Source: Rossellomorea aquimaris
GTDB lineage: Bacteria; Bacillota; Bacilli; Bacillales; Bacillaceae_B
Assembly (NCBI RefSeq): GCF_000935355.1
Contig: NZ_JXZC01000002.1
Location: forward strand, 186,001-250,000
Direction: 5' to 3'
DNA: 64,000 nt
Shown here: piece by piece, positions 41,176-50,344 of the stretch
How the letters are laid out: every line of letters starts with the position of its first letter
How positions within the stretch are numbered: the stretch's first letter is position 1
Notes under the pieces: model-generated
The model's database searches: none
Told to the model about the DNA's origin: nothing
The model's input: only the letters and a program-made list of their open reading frames with translations
Translations under genes and position numbers: made by a program

Positions 41176-41217
41176 TAAAAAAATAGAGACGGTTGAAATG
41201 TTTTCAACCGTCTCTAT
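41176..41217 (-). terminator. Intrinsic terminator of the qox operon
   Basis: A 16-bp stem (41183-41198 with 41202-41217) is followed by seven T on the minus strand, directly after qoxD. Confidence 0.9.
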
Positions 41218-41223
41218 CTCAAA

Positions 41224-41523
41224 TTAATGCATATTGCTCAATACCCAAATCGATCCAATGACAATCACAAGGGCGATGAACGCAGCTGACATCATTTTCC
41301 CTACCTGCCATCTGCCTTCACCTTCTGTTACGTGCATGAACATAAACAGCTGGATTGCAGCCTGGATGAATGCGAGCACAAATACTAGAGCAACCATCAC
41401 ATTGTACGCAAGCCCTGCGTAAAGTCCGAACCAAACGGCTAAGAATGTCAATGCAATGGATAAGACAAATCCAATGATCTGTGTCCAAGGAATACGACTA
41501 TGATTCGCTGTATTGTGTTCCAT
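41224..41523 (-). CDS. qoxD: Cytochrome aa3 quinol oxidase subunit IV
   Basis: A 99-residue protein with three membrane helices (IPWTQIIGFVLSIALTFLAV, then VFVLAFIQAAIQLFMFMHV). It aligns with B. subtilis QoxD but lacks its His-rich tail. It helps assemble or stabilise the oxidase. The ATG shares one base with the qoxC stop codon, so translation is coupled. GGTGGG serves as the ribosome site. Confidence 0.88.
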   Translation of the reverse strand: MEHNTANHSRIPWTQIIGFVLSIALTFLAVWFGLYAGLAYNVMVALVFVLAFIQAAIQLFMFMHVTEGEGRWQVGKMMSAAFIALVIVIGSIWVLSNMH

Positions 41524-42134
41524 TATCCCACCATCCCCAGTAAGTACACGCTTGTAAACACGAAGATCCATACAAAGTCCAAGAAATGCCAATACAAGCT
41601 GGATACGAATAGTTTTTTAGCGGTATCTGGATTTAAGCCTTGTCTTTTCACCTGGAACATCACAAGCAGTATCCATAGAATACCTAATGATACGTGGAGA
41701 CCATGCGTTCCGGTCAATAGATAGAAAGAAGACCAGTATGCATTGGTTCCCATGGCGGCTCCCTCATGGATCAGGTGAAGGAATTCCGTGATTTCCATGT
41801 AAAGGAAACCTGCGCCAAAGAGCAATGTGATGATCAGCCAGACCATCATCCCTTTGACATTTCTTCTTCTTAATTCATTTATTGATAACCCTGACGTGAA
41901 ACTACTGATCAATAATAGTAACGTCATGATGATGGTATTCTTCAGATCAAACACTTCAGATGGAAGCGGGCCTCCAACCGTGCCGCTTTCAAGGGCGAAG
42001 AATGTCGCGAAAATAGTGGCAAATAGCGCTACTTCCGCACCTAGGAAAACCCAGAATCCGAAAATATTCAGTTTACCGATTTCCGATTGATATTCTAGTG
42101 GCGTATTTGGATCTACATTTGTACTATGTGCCAT
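41523..42134 (-). CDS. qoxC: Cytochrome aa3 quinol oxidase subunit III
   Basis: A 203-residue protein with five membrane helices. NIFGFWVFLGAEVALFATIF and the conserved TGTHGLHVSLGILW are typical of haem-copper oxidase subunit III. The ATG at 42132-42134 follows GGGAGG, which lies inside the end of qoxB; a GTG two codons earlier is too close. It begins two bases after qoxB ends. Confidence 0.9.
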   Translation of the reverse strand: MAHSTNVDPNTPLEYQSEIGKLNIFGFWVFLGAEVALFATIFATFFALESGTVGGPLPSEVFDLKNTIIMTLLLLISSFTSGLSINELRRRNVKGMMVWLIITLLFGAGFLYMEITEFLHLIHEGAAMGTNAYWSSFYLLTGTHGLHVSLGILWILLVMFQVKRQGLNPDTAKKLFVSSLYWHFLDFVWIFVFTSVYLLGMVG

Positions 42135-42136
42135 AT

Positions 42137-44101
42137 TCACGCCTCCCTCTTATACGGATTTTCAGTTTTTTCTATTTCTTCCACACTTACATAGTAACCA
42201 GCGTCCTGTTTGTGTGAGAACAGTGAGCGGTATGCCATGCATCCGAAGATACCGATGAGGGCAAGTATTGCCATCCACCACAGTTCAAACACCAGGCCGA
42301 ATCCTCCAACGAAGAATAACCCGGACATGATGAATGGGGTCCCTGCATTGCTCGGCATATGGATCGGTTTGTACTCAACCTTTTCCGGTTTGCCAGATTC
42401 TTTTCTTTCTTGTTTCATATAGTAGAAAGCATCCGCACTCTTTACTTCAGGAACATGAGCGAAGTTATAGTGGGGTGGAATCGCAGAGCTGGTCGCCCAT
42501 TCAAGCGTACGTCCATCCCAAGCGTCCCCTGACAGTTCACGTTTTGCAAAACGATAGCTATAGTAAACGTTATAGACGATGATCATGAATCCTACACCCA
42601 TTCCGAAAGCCCCGACAGAAGAGATGACATTCAATGCCGTCCAGCCATCTTCTGGTCCGTATGTGTACACACGTCTTGGCATGCCGGCAAACCCTAAGAC
42701 GAATTGCGGTAAGAAACATACATTGAAACCGATAGAGAAGAACCAGAAAGCCCATTTTCCAATTCGTTCATTCATCTTATGTCCAAACATTTTTGGATAC
42801 CAGTACACGAGCCCTGCGAAGCAGGCAAACACTACCCCGGCAATCAGTGTGTAGTGGAAATGGGCAACCAGGAAGTAATTGTTGTGATACTGGAAGTCAG
42901 CTGCAGCCATACCGAGCATGACCCCTGTCACTCCACCGATCAGGAATGTCGGAATGAACGCAACCGACCACATCATGGCGACGGTAAATTCAATCCGTCC
43001 CTTATAAAGGGTACCCAACCAGTTAAATATCTTAATCCCGGTCGGTATGGCAATCGCCATCGTCGAAATCGAGAATACACTGTTAACCGCAGCACTTCCG
43101 CCCATTGTAAAGAAGTGGTGAACCCACACAACGAAGCTTAACCCTGAAATGGCTACAAGTGAGATGATCATTGATTTATAACCAAACAATGTTTTTCTTG
43201 CAAATGTTGCAATGATTTCTGAGAAAATACCGAAAGCAGGCAAAATAACGATGTATACTTCCGGATGTCCCCATAACCAGAATAAATTCGACCAGAGCAT
43301 CGGATTCCCTCCGGCTGTAAGCGTGAAGAAATGCGTACCGAATAATCGGTCAAATGTCATAAGCGCCAGTGTCACCGTTAAGATCGGGAAAGCAAATACG
43401 ATGATGAATGCTGTGATCAATGTAGTCCACGTGAACATCGGCATGCGAAGAAGCGTCATGCCCGGTGCACGCATTTTGATTATCGTGACAACAAAGTTTA
43501 TCCCCGTTAATAACGTACCAATTCCTGAGATCTGCAGTCCAAGGAGGTAATAGTTAATTCCCGGTCCCGGACTCCCTTCAATCGCTAGTGGTGCGTAGTT
43601 CGTCCATCCTGCATCCGGTGATCCACCGAATACGAATGACATATTGAATAGGATCGCCCCAAACATGAATGACCAGAAGCTTAAGTTATTCAAGAATGGG
43701 AATGCGACGTCCCTTGCACCGATTTGGAGAGGGACTACGACGTTCATTAGTCCAAGTAAAAATGGCATCGCCATGAACAAAATCATGATCGTACCATGAG
43801 TCGTAAAGATTTCATTGTAGTGCTGTGATGATAAGAATTCATTATTAGGCACCGTTAATTGCGCCCTCATTAAAAGGGCATCGACTCCTCCGCGGAAGAG
43901 CATGATCAATGCAGCAATGATATACATGATCCCGATTTTTTTATGATCAACACTCGTGATCCAGTCATTCCACAGCCATTTCCATTTTTTAAAGTACGTA
44001 AGGGTCGCTACGATCCCAATAACGGTGAAAACGATGGAAATGTTGGCTCCAAGAATCAACGGATCATTGAGTATTAAATTATCTTTAATAAAATCAAACA
44101 T
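42137..44101 (-). CDS. qoxB: Cytochrome aa3 quinol oxidase subunit I
   Basis: A 654-residue catalytic subunit that reduces oxygen to water and pumps protons. The CuB/haem a3 motif [15 protein letters not shown], the paired histidines in VWVHHFF and the haem ligands in [11 protein letters not shown] are intact. [11 protein letters not shown] near the N-terminus holds the haem a ligand. AGGAGG precedes the ATG. It is the second gene of qoxABCD and lies 16 bases after qoxA. Confidence 0.95.
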   Translation of the reverse strand: MFDFIKDNLILNDPLILGANISIVFTVIGIVATLTYFKKWKWLWNDWITSVDHKKIGIMYIIAALIMLFRGGVDALLMRAQLTVPNNEFLSSQHYNEIFTTHGTIMILFMAMPFLLGLMNVVVPLQIGARDVAFPFLNNLSFWSFMFGAILFNMSFVFGGSPDAGWTNYAPLAIEGSPGPGINYYLLGLQISGIGTLLTGINFVVTIIKMRAPGMTLLRMPMFTWTTLITAFIIVFAFPILTVTLALMTFDRLFGTHFFTLTAGGNPMLWSNLFWLWGHPEVYIVILPAFGIFSEIIATFARKTLFGYKSMIISLVAISGLSFVVWVHHFFTMGGSAAVNSVFSISTMAIAIPTGIKIFNWLGTLYKGRIEFTVAMMWSVAFIPTFLIGGVTGVMLGMAAADFQYHNNYFLVAHFHYTLIAGVVFACFAGLVYWYPKMFGHKMNERIGKWAFWFFSIGFNVCFLPQFVLGFAGMPRRVYTYGPEDGWTALNVISSVGAFGMGVGFMIIVYNVYYSYRFAKRELSGDAWDGRTLEWATSSAIPPHYNFAHVPEVKSADAFYYMKQERKESGKPEKVEYKPIHMPSNAGTPFIMSGLFFVGGFGLVFELWWMAILALIGIFGCMAYRSLFSHKQDAGYYVSVEEIEKTENPYKREA

Positions 44102-44117
44102 CTAGAGTCCTCCTTTC

Positions 44118-45134
44118 TTAGTGCTCATGTCCTTCGTTATTTTCATGGTCTTTATGCTCTTCATTTTCATGGTCTTCATGATCCTCCATGTCTCCGTGAT
44201 CACCGTGATTTCCATGACTTGACTCAGCATCTTTATCCGCACCATGTGAAGAGGCCTCCACACCATATTTCTCACGGATCGCCATGGCATACTCAGAGTT
44301 CTTACCATGGTCGACTATGGATAAGTGAGTAGATGAGAAAGTCATCTTGTCGACGGTCTCAGGAAGCATAAGCTTTTCATATGTTTCTTCCGTCAGCTTA
44401 GGCTCATTTTCCTGAGCATCTTTTACCCACTCTCTATACTTCTCTTCTTCCAACGCAACAAAATCAAACTTTTGGTGTGTCATTCCTTCACCAGTGAAGT
44501 TTGAGTTTCTTCCATCATAAGTACCCGGCTCATCAGCCTGTAAGTATAAATCGTTCACCATTCCAGGCATTCCATAAATCTGTCCGCCGATTTGCGGCAC
44601 CCAGAAGGAAGCCATGGAATCTGCAGCCGTCACCTTGAACAAAATGGGATGATCTTCCGGTACATTGACATAATTCACTGTCTCAATACCTTCCTCTGGA
44701 TAACTGAAGATCCATTTCCAATCGGCAGCAGTCGCATGGATCACAATCGGATCTTTATGAGCAGTTGCTTTAGGAGCTTCCTTTAATTCATATAATGCCT
44801 TTGTATTTGGGATAGACAAGGCGATAACAATCAGTACAGGAATAAGCGTCCATATAATTTCTAATTTTGTACTCCCGTGCATTTCGGGCTTGTAATCACT
44901 ATCCTTTTTACTGCTTCGATATTTTAGGAGAATAACAGTAAAGAAGGAAAGAACGACAACCATGATGCCAAGCATATAGTAGATTGACAGCATGATCAGA
45001 TCTTTCTGCAAGGCCCCAACCGGCCCTTTCGGATCGAGAATGATCATTTCACTTCCCGAGCTGAATATGATGATGAAAAATAATGAAACCAGACTGATCA
45101 AGACAATCAAGTATGGCTTGAATTTATTGAACAT
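44118..45134 (-). CDS. qoxA: Cytochrome aa3 quinol oxidase subunit II with His/acidic-rich tail
   Basis: A 338-residue subunit II. Two membrane helices (about 7-28 and 45-70) anchor a cupredoxin-like domain: WKWIFSYPEEGI, VPQIGGQIYGMPGMVND and TYDGRNSNFTGEGMTHQKF. The CuA cysteine/histidine ligands of cytochrome c oxidases are absent, which identifies a quinol oxidase. After about residue 300 a 35-residue tail consists mainly of His, Asp, Glu and Asn (NHGDHGDMEDHEDHENEE). It may bind metal such as copper near the external face; that is inference. First gene of qoxABCD. Confidence 0.92.
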   Translation of the reverse strand: MFNKFKPYLIVLISLVSLFFIIIFSSGSEMIILDPKGPVGALQKDLIMLSIYYMLGIMVVVLSFFTVILLKYRSSKKDSDYKPEMHGSTKLEIIWTLIPVLIVIALSIPNTKALYELKEAPKATAHKDPIVIHATAADWKWIFSYPEEGIETVNYVNVPEDHPILFKVTAADSMASFWVPQIGGQIYGMPGMVNDLYLQADEPGTYDGRNSNFTGEGMTHQKFDFVALEEEKYREWVKDAQENEPKLTEETYEKLMLPETVDKMTFSSTHLSIVDHGKNSEYAMAIREKYGVEASSHGADKDAESSHGNHGDHGDMEDHEDHENEEHKDHENNEGHEH

Positions 45135-45497
45135 AGGGAAATCACCCTCCTTTATGTCGGATTTATCACTGTAGACCTATACTATCAAATTCTATTAAAA
45201 GGTACCCTTGTTTCACCAAACTTTAAACAGATTTTCGAAATTTCGTCGAAGTTTATTCACAGAACGGTAACAATGTTGGAAAGAATTGCTCGGAAGACAA
45301 AAAAATAACTCTCAAAATTATTCAACAATAATTTTGAGAGCGTTTTATGGTTTGATTATTTAGAAAAATAACGTTTTACCCGATTATTCCTACTGCCATT
45401 CACCTTCCATTAATTCATTCGTATCCATGAATCTTTCCTGCTAAACATAAATGAATTCCTTTATACCGATAAACTTTCAAGTATCCCCTGCCATCTA
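45135..45497. other. Intergenic region upstream of the qox operon
   Basis: It contains the terminator of the DUF2935 gene (45298-45340), a CGAAATTTCG palindrome around 45235-45244 and a CTGTGAATAAAC stretch that resembles a ResD-type site. A clear -10/-35 pair for qox was not identified. No gene is supported. Confidence 0.4.
45298..45340 (-). terminator. Intrinsic terminator of the DUF2935 gene
   Basis: A perfect 14-bp stem with a 4-base loop is followed by TTATTTTTTT on the minus strand. Confidence 0.8.
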
Positions 45498-46325
45498 TTA
45501 TAAATAGCTGGCTCTTTTTAATGAGCAAGTCCCGGCTGCCTCCTTGAGCTTTGGAGAATAATAGCTGAGCTTTTTAATGAAATAACAGGTTTCTGGAAAA
45601 TGATGCTCTAAAAAACGGAGAGTGGTTTTATTCAGCAGTTTTTTCTTATTGTATTTCATGACCATCCCAGAGATATACTGACTCATTTCCAATGTCGTTT
45701 GACCAACTTCATAGGCGAATTCCCTCTGTCTGGCGAAGCCAGGTTGCTTAAATCTGAGATATCCTTTCAGATGCCGGTTTTGAATGATATATGCTTGATA
45801 TTGGTTAATATAAGCCTCCGCCTGCCTGCTCGCGTTAATTTCAATGGGATCGAGTACGTTTTGAAATAACACGGCGTGCCCCAGCTGATCTTCAAGCCAT
45901 AAATCCATCAAATCCACCAAGGGAAGCGGCTCCGGCTCTTCCCCCTTCTTCAGATACTCTAAAATCCGCAAGTATTCCTGGTTTTCTGCAAGCGTGCCAT
46001 TTAGGTAGGTAGGGGATAAATTAAGATTCACTTTATTATCGATCCTTAACGATTGCAGCATGCCTTCAAAATCAAAATAGCCTTTGGCCACTGGCCAAAC
46101 TTTATTTGAAAACCGGACCATGGTTTCATCCCGATGGTCTGCTGTACGCGGCACACGGTTCAATTGGTCGATTAGCCCCCCAAATAGTTGTATATATTGC
46201 TGTGAAACATCCACATACTCTGCTTCAGCTGCAGATAAGTGGTCCCTGATGAAATAAGCATGGTCCTGTAATACTTCAAGCCAGAATAAGTGCTCCTCCC
46301 ATGTCGTGATCATTTGATTAGCCAC
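45498..46325 (-). CDS. DUF2935 protein (helical, probable metal-binding)
   Basis: A 275-residue soluble helical protein. Two halves repeat an EHLFWLEVLQDHAYFIRDHL-type helix, as DLWLEDQLGHAVLFQNVLDP and RFLEHHFPETCYFIKKL show. This Glu/His periodicity is typical of DUF2935 and suggests a diiron-like four-helix bundle. Its role is unknown. It starts at GTG, seven bases after AGGAGG; an overlapping ATG is out of frame. Monocistronic and divergent from a small membrane-protein gene. Confidence 0.75.
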   Translation of the reverse strand: MANQMITTWEEHLFWLEVLQDHAYFIRDHLSAAEAEYVDVSQQYIQLFGGLIDQLNRVPRTADHRDETMVRFSNKVWPVAKGYFDFEGMLQSLRIDNKVNLNLSPTYLNGTLAENQEYLRILEYLKKGEEPEPLPLVDLMDLWLEDQLGHAVLFQNVLDPIEINASRQAEAYINQYQAYIIQNRHLKGYLRFKQPGFARQREFAYEVGQTTLEMSQYISGMVMKYNKKKLLNKTTLRFLEHHFPETCYFIKKLSYYSPKLKEAAGTCSLKRASYL

Positions 46326-46473
46326 ATCTTTACCTCCTTTTTATTATTTATATATTTAATCAGGAGTTAAAAAAGAAGGACTTCATATAGATTAAAGAAT
46401 GCTCACAAAGATACATAAGTTTTTCATAAAAAAGGAAGAATATTTACCACTATGATGTAAAGGATGTCCTTCT

Positions 46474-46962
46474 ATGAAGAATAGGAAACAAATGATTACG
46501 TTAATGACCTTGCTCCCCTGGCTGTCCCTTCCACTTCTGCGCAAAAAAACGTTAAAAAGATTTCTACCCGGCACACTATTTATGTGCGTATATTTAGTAG
46601 CAGAGGGCATATTAGCTACCCGGAGGAAATGGTGGTGGTTCCCTTTTTCCATAAAACCGAATGTATTGGCTGAACTGCCATTGATCCTGGGTCCCTTTTT
46701 TGTTGGATCATTTTGGATTTTCAAATACACCTACGGGAAGTTCATGTTCTATTTTCTAGTTAATTTGATTGTTGATTCTTTCTTCACCATCTTCATGTTG
46801 AATTGGTTCAAGAGAATCGGATATGTCACCCTGATCAGGTTTACAAGGATACAACTGTCCTTACTCTTTTTATTAAAATCGGTATTGATGTATGGATTTC
46901 AGTATTTTTATGAAAAAGTTTTTTCAATGAGGAGGAACAAGGAGGAACAAGCGGAAAGTTAA
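46474..46962 (+). CDS. Hypothetical membrane protein
   Basis: A 162-residue protein with four to five hydrophobic segments (PGTLFMCVYLVAEGIL, ELPLILGPFFVGSFWIF, FMFYFLVNLIVDSFFTIFML) and a basic C-terminal tail. I do not recognise a named family; similar small proteins occur in Bacillaceae. AAAGGATG is the likely ribosome site. It is followed by a strong terminator. Confidence 0.65.
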   Translation: MKNRKQMITLMTLLPWLSLPLLRKKTLKRFLPGTLFMCVYLVAEGILATRRKWWWFPFSIKPNVLAELPLILGPFFVGSFWIFKYTYGKFMFYFLVNLIVDSFFTIFMLNWFKRIGYVTLIRFTRIQLSLLFLLKSVLMYGFQYFYEKVFSMRRNKEEQAES

Positions 46963-46985
46963 TAGGTCACCCTGTGGTCCCCGCA

Positions 46986-47027
46986 GGAAAAAAACCTCTC
47001 ATCGTAAGAGAACGATGAGAGGTTTTT
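46986..47027 (+). terminator. Intrinsic terminator
   Basis: AAAACCTCTCATCGT pairs with ACGATGAGAGGTTTT, with a T run after it. Confidence 0.88.
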
Positions 47028-47083
47028 TATGCCGTTGCTATTTTCGTATATTTTATTTCCACGCCATTGAAATGAATCTACAC

Positions 47084-47602
47084 TCAGTTCTGTGTTCTTT
47101 CATCCATAAATTTTCCAGTAGTTTTCCCCACTGCCATGCTGGTCATGGAGGCCATAATGGCACTTCCGATAATATCAGATGGATAATGATGTCCCAGCCA
47201 AATGCGGGAAAAACCTGTCAACACAGATAAAATCCACATGATCGAACCAAGGAAACGATCATAAAGAATAATGGACGTAGAAACGGCACATGCAAGCAAG
47301 GTATGCTTACTTGGAAATGAAGAATCCGTTTTTGAGGGAATGAGTATGCCGACCCTCCGTTTGGCAAATGGACGCGGTTTAAAGTAGAATATATTAACCA
47401 AAGTGTGAAGAAACAAAGTAATCCCCGAAGATACCACGGCATTCCAAGACACCCTTCTATAATGTTCATTTCGAAACCACATGAGTATCAAAACAAGTAT
47501 ATACACATAACGAATCTTTTTTGATAAAAAGATCATCAGCACATCAACCGGGGCCGAGCGTCCAGAAAGCAGGTTGATTGCCCTGAATAGTTTATAGTCC
47601 AT
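47084..47602 (-). CDS. PAP2-family phosphatase (BcrC-like undecaprenyl pyrophosphatase)
   Basis: A 172-residue membrane protein with the three phosphatase motifs KPRPFAKRR (a shortened motif 1), SFPSKHT and SRIWLGHHYPSD. These give the catalytic His and the phosphate-binding Arg/Lys. The size and motif spelling fit BcrC-type undecaprenyl-diphosphate phosphatases, which recycle the cell-wall lipid carrier and give bacitracin resistance. The ATG at 47600-47602 follows GGAGG by seven bases. A broad-specificity lipid phosphatase cannot be excluded. Confidence 0.8.
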   Translation of the reverse strand: MDYKLFRAINLLSGRSAPVDVLMIFLSKKIRYVYILVLILMWFRNEHYRRVSWNAVVSSGITLFLHTLVNIFYFKPRPFAKRRVGILIPSKTDSSFPSKHTLLACAVSTSIILYDRFLGSIMWILSVLTGFSRIWLGHHYPSDIIGSAIMASMTSMAVGKTTGKFMDERTQN

Positions 47603-47862
47603 AAGTATACCTCCATTTATAGATACCAATAAAATTCCCTTTTAAATCGTGATGTATGTAATAACCCGTATATGAATTCATTTTTATTGATTTAAAACCA
47701 ATTCATAAAGACAGCAATAGTCAATACTTGTTCACAGCATCATCCGTAAACACGGGATGTAAACCAAGCTGACTCCCTCGATTCCCGCCTGATTTTGTAC
47801 TAATAAAAGGTTCAAATCATATTCTGATAATAAGAAAATAATAAGAAGGAGGGCAAAGTCAG

Positions 47863-49275
47863 TTGATAAACCTAAAAGTTGGTTTACAGCCCATCGTAAG
47901 TAAGATCAATTTACCCACTGTTTTGAAAACGGCTATACTCCCGGGTGACTCAAAGGAAAGACTATTCATCGCAACCCAGGTTGGGGAAATCTTTTACATA
48001 AGAAATGGAGTGATCAGGACCTTTATAGATATACGCTCGCGAATTCTAAAATTGGGTGTTTCCGGGCGTGGATATGATGAACGGGGATTACTGGGGCTGG
48101 CGTTTCATCCAGATTTTACTTATAACGGTCTCTTTTATCTTCATTATTCAGCCGCCGGAACAGAGGGATCAGGTGCTCTTTCTGATTCTTTTAAGCCTGA
48201 CCCGTGTGATTCTGCAACATTAAACCTAAGGTGGAGAAACAGAGAAAAGCAATATGATCATATTGATACGATCGAAGAATGGATGTTACAGTCGAATGGA
48301 AAACACAGGAAACGTCGGACATTGCTTAATTTAAGAAGACCATTTTATAATCATAATGGGTTCAATAGTTTAAATTTCTCACCCGAAACAGGTAAACTTG
48401 TTTTAACAACCGGAGATGGCGGGTCTGGCTATGATCCATTTAACTTAAGCCAGGACGACCTAGAAATCGCTGGGAAAATAATTGAAATTGATGTAAGTAA
48501 GGATACACCCATCATTGACCCGCCCATTGTCACTCGTTTCAATGAACTTCCTACATCTATTCAGGAAACGCTAACTGTAATGGCCAAGGGGGTTCGCAAT
48601 ATACCAGGTATTTCCTTTCAAAGATATAATAATCAATATATTAAATATGCGGGAAATGTCGGACAGAATCTGGTCGAGTCTATTTTCTCATTTGTTCATT
48701 ATCAACCAATACAGGTTACTCAGCTAGTTCAAGCGTCTTCCATGAACTTTAAATATGACAAAGAAGGTTTTATTAACTTTGGCTGGCGGGGCTGGGAAGG
48801 TGATTTTCCTGCTTCGATTATAGGAGCCTGCCCACAAAATCCTGACTTGGATGAGAAAACCATTGCTTTTTACAATGAAGCTGTAACACTTTCAGGGAAC
48901 CGACTTCATCCATTAACTAGTTATTTTCATAAAGACACCAGACCCGATACGTTTGAAGGAACCGCACTTACAGGAGTCCAGCCTTATATGGGGAAACGAA
49001 TCCCTGGGTTAACAGGAAGCGTTGTGTTCACCGATCTTGCCCGGAAAGGTTCCACCCCTCAGGTTAGAGGGGCTTTAGCTTACACCACTGTAAGGGGAAA
49101 TGGTAAACCAAATGAGTTTAGTGTGATACAGACCGATTATGAGTTTGGGTCTCAATCCTCCTATTATGTTAATTTGGGGACGAATCTGAAGCAAACAAGA
49201 TTATATTTAGGGGTTTATCGCTCTACGAATGTGACTGACCTTAACCAAGGCACTGTTTTTGAAATCATTCCATAA
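47863..49275 (+). CDS. PQQ-dependent sugar dehydrogenase-like (GSDH/HHIP beta-propeller) protein
   Basis: A 470-residue beta-propeller. LKTAILPGDSKERLFIATQ, DERGLLGLAFHPDF, NHNGFNSLNFSPETGKLVLT and TTGDGGSGYDP are the glucose/sorbosone dehydrogenase landmarks. The start is TTG at 47863, ten bases after AGGAGG. There is no signal peptide, unusual for a PQQ enzyme, and no PQQ biosynthesis gene is nearby, so it may not use PQQ. A gene encoding a membrane protein lies convergent, three bases away. Confidence 0.7.
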   Translation: MINLKVGLQPIVSKINLPTVLKTAILPGDSKERLFIATQVGEIFYIRNGVIRTFIDIRSRILKLGVSGRGYDERGLLGLAFHPDFTYNGLFYLHYSAAGTEGSGALSDSFKPDPCDSATLNLRWRNREKQYDHIDTIEEWMLQSNGKHRKRRTLLNLRRPFYNHNGFNSLNFSPETGKLVLTTGDGGSGYDPFNLSQDDLEIAGKIIEIDVSKDTPIIDPPIVTRFNELPTSIQETLTVMAKGVRNIPGISFQRYNNQYIKYAGNVGQNLVESIFSFVHYQPIQVTQLVQASSMNFKYDKEGFINFGWRGWEGDFPASIIGACPQNPDLDEKTIAFYNEAVTLSGNRLHPLTSYFHKDTRPDTFEGTALTGVQPYMGKRIPGLTGSVVFTDLARKGSTPQVRGALAYTTVRGNGKPNEFSVIQTDYEFGSQSSYYVNLGTNLKQTRLYLGVYRSTNVTDLNQGTVFEIIP

Positions 49276-49277
49276 TC

Positions 49278-49838
49278 CTAAATAATCATCCTCTTTAATC
49301 TTTTATAAAGGATTAAAGCCATTTCAACCCATAACCAACTATAAAGAAAAGCAAATAAAAATATAATTCCCGTTGTAAGAAATGAAAAGGAACCAGGGGA
49401 TGCCGGCCCTAATACGGGGAAGCCAAGAATAAATAGCAGACTCATAATTCCTACCATTAAAAGAATGGCACCTGTAGCAACGATACTTATTCTCTCCCCA
49501 AAAAAGTGAAAAGCCCCCCCTATACCTATTCCTAATAATCCTGTTGTAAAAGGGTATACAATTAGTTCAGTTGGCTGCAGGATGAATAACAACATCATTG
49601 TTAGAAAATAGGACATCATCCCAAATGGAATGGAAAAAATGGAACACAACAGAATAGGTGCAGTGGCAAGCGGACTTATTAAATATCCTATACCTGGTAA
49701 AATGCCGCCAGCAGCCTGCAGGATGGCAGCAATACAGGAAAAAATAGACACTAAACTGAACTTCATTGTTTTTTTATGATTTTTGAATATTCGTTGAGAT
49801 GAACGAACGTCATCAGAAACAGGTTTAAAATCATTCAC
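49278..49838 (-). CDS. Hypothetical integral membrane protein
   Basis: A 186-residue protein with about five hydrophobic helices (LVSIFSCIAAILQAAGGILP, LATAPILLCSIFSIPFGMMS, ATGAILLMVGIMSLLFILG). The compact layout recalls ECF-type substrate-binding or DUF-type membrane proteins, but no motif decides. The start is GTG, a few bases after GGGGTGG. Confidence 0.6.
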   Translation of the reverse strand: MNDFKPVSDDVRSSQRIFKNHKKTMKFSLVSIFSCIAAILQAAGGILPGIGYLISPLATAPILLCSIFSIPFGMMSYFLTMMLLFILQPTELIVYPFTTGLLGIGIGGAFHFFGERISIVATGAILLMVGIMSLLFILGFPVLGPASPGSFSFLTTGIIFLFAFLYSWLWVEMALILYKRLKRMII

Positions 49839-49995
49839 CTTTCCACCCCACTCAAATTGGTATCAGTTACCCTACATACTATTTACCATTTATTAGAGGC
49901 GGAACTATTATGAATGATCTATCTATTTCCCATCTTAGCATCGGTTTGGGGTGGAAAATAAGCTGTTACGTAATAATAAGTTGATTTCCTTTGCA

Positions 49996-50025
49996 AAAAA
50001 AAAGCCAGGCCATATTGGCCCGCTT
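49996..50025 (-). terminator. Intrinsic terminator of the glutaredoxin-like gene
   Basis: AAAGCGGGCC pairs imperfectly with GGCCTGGCTTT and is followed by nine T in total on the minus strand. Confidence 0.85.
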
Positions 50026-50037
50026 TATAGTTGACTA

Positions 50038-50316
50038 TTATTTTACCAACCATTTCTTGATTTCCTCTTTATTGTTTTCAAATCCAATAAAATTCTTTAC
50101 AAGCTTTTTCTTACCGAATAGTCCTCTCTTGTAAAAGGCAAAGGATGGGACCACCCTTGTGCCGGAAACTTCTCTAAGGTCTTTTTCAAACCTTTCCTCT
50201 TCGCCTACATTTTTATGAACATAGTCAATGTTATGTCCGCTCAAGTATTCTTTAGCAGCTTGACAATCAGAACAGGTCGGACGGGTATAAAGCTCTAATA
50301 TAAGGTTGTTACTCAT
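50038..50316 (-). CDS. Glutaredoxin/thioredoxin-fold protein
   Basis: A 92-residue thioredoxin-fold protein with the active-site motif CSDC (TRPTCSDCQAAKEYL) and the cis-proline segment TRVVPSFAFYK. It probably reduces disulfides or delivers electrons in the cytosol. It follows copA by 28 bases on the same strand, so it may be the last gene of the copYZA transcript; a link between copper stress and thiol repair is plausible but inferred. Confidence 0.75.
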   Translation of the reverse strand: MSNNLILELYTRPTCSDCQAAKEYLSGHNIDYVHKNVGEEERFEKDLREVSGTRVVPSFAFYKRGLFGKKKLVKNFIGFENNKEEIKKWLVK

Positions 50317-50344
50317 TTGTATCCTCTGCTCCTTTCTTATAGAA

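Noticed and set aside
44102-44308. Met/Lys-rich minus-strand ORF inside qoxA
   Set aside because: It is an out-of-frame shadow of the His-rich qoxA tail.
49907-49981. 24-codon ORF beginning MNDLSISHLSIG, reminiscent of GerP-type proteins
   Set aside because: The ribosome site is weak, the length is far below that family, and similarity over a few residues is not evidence.
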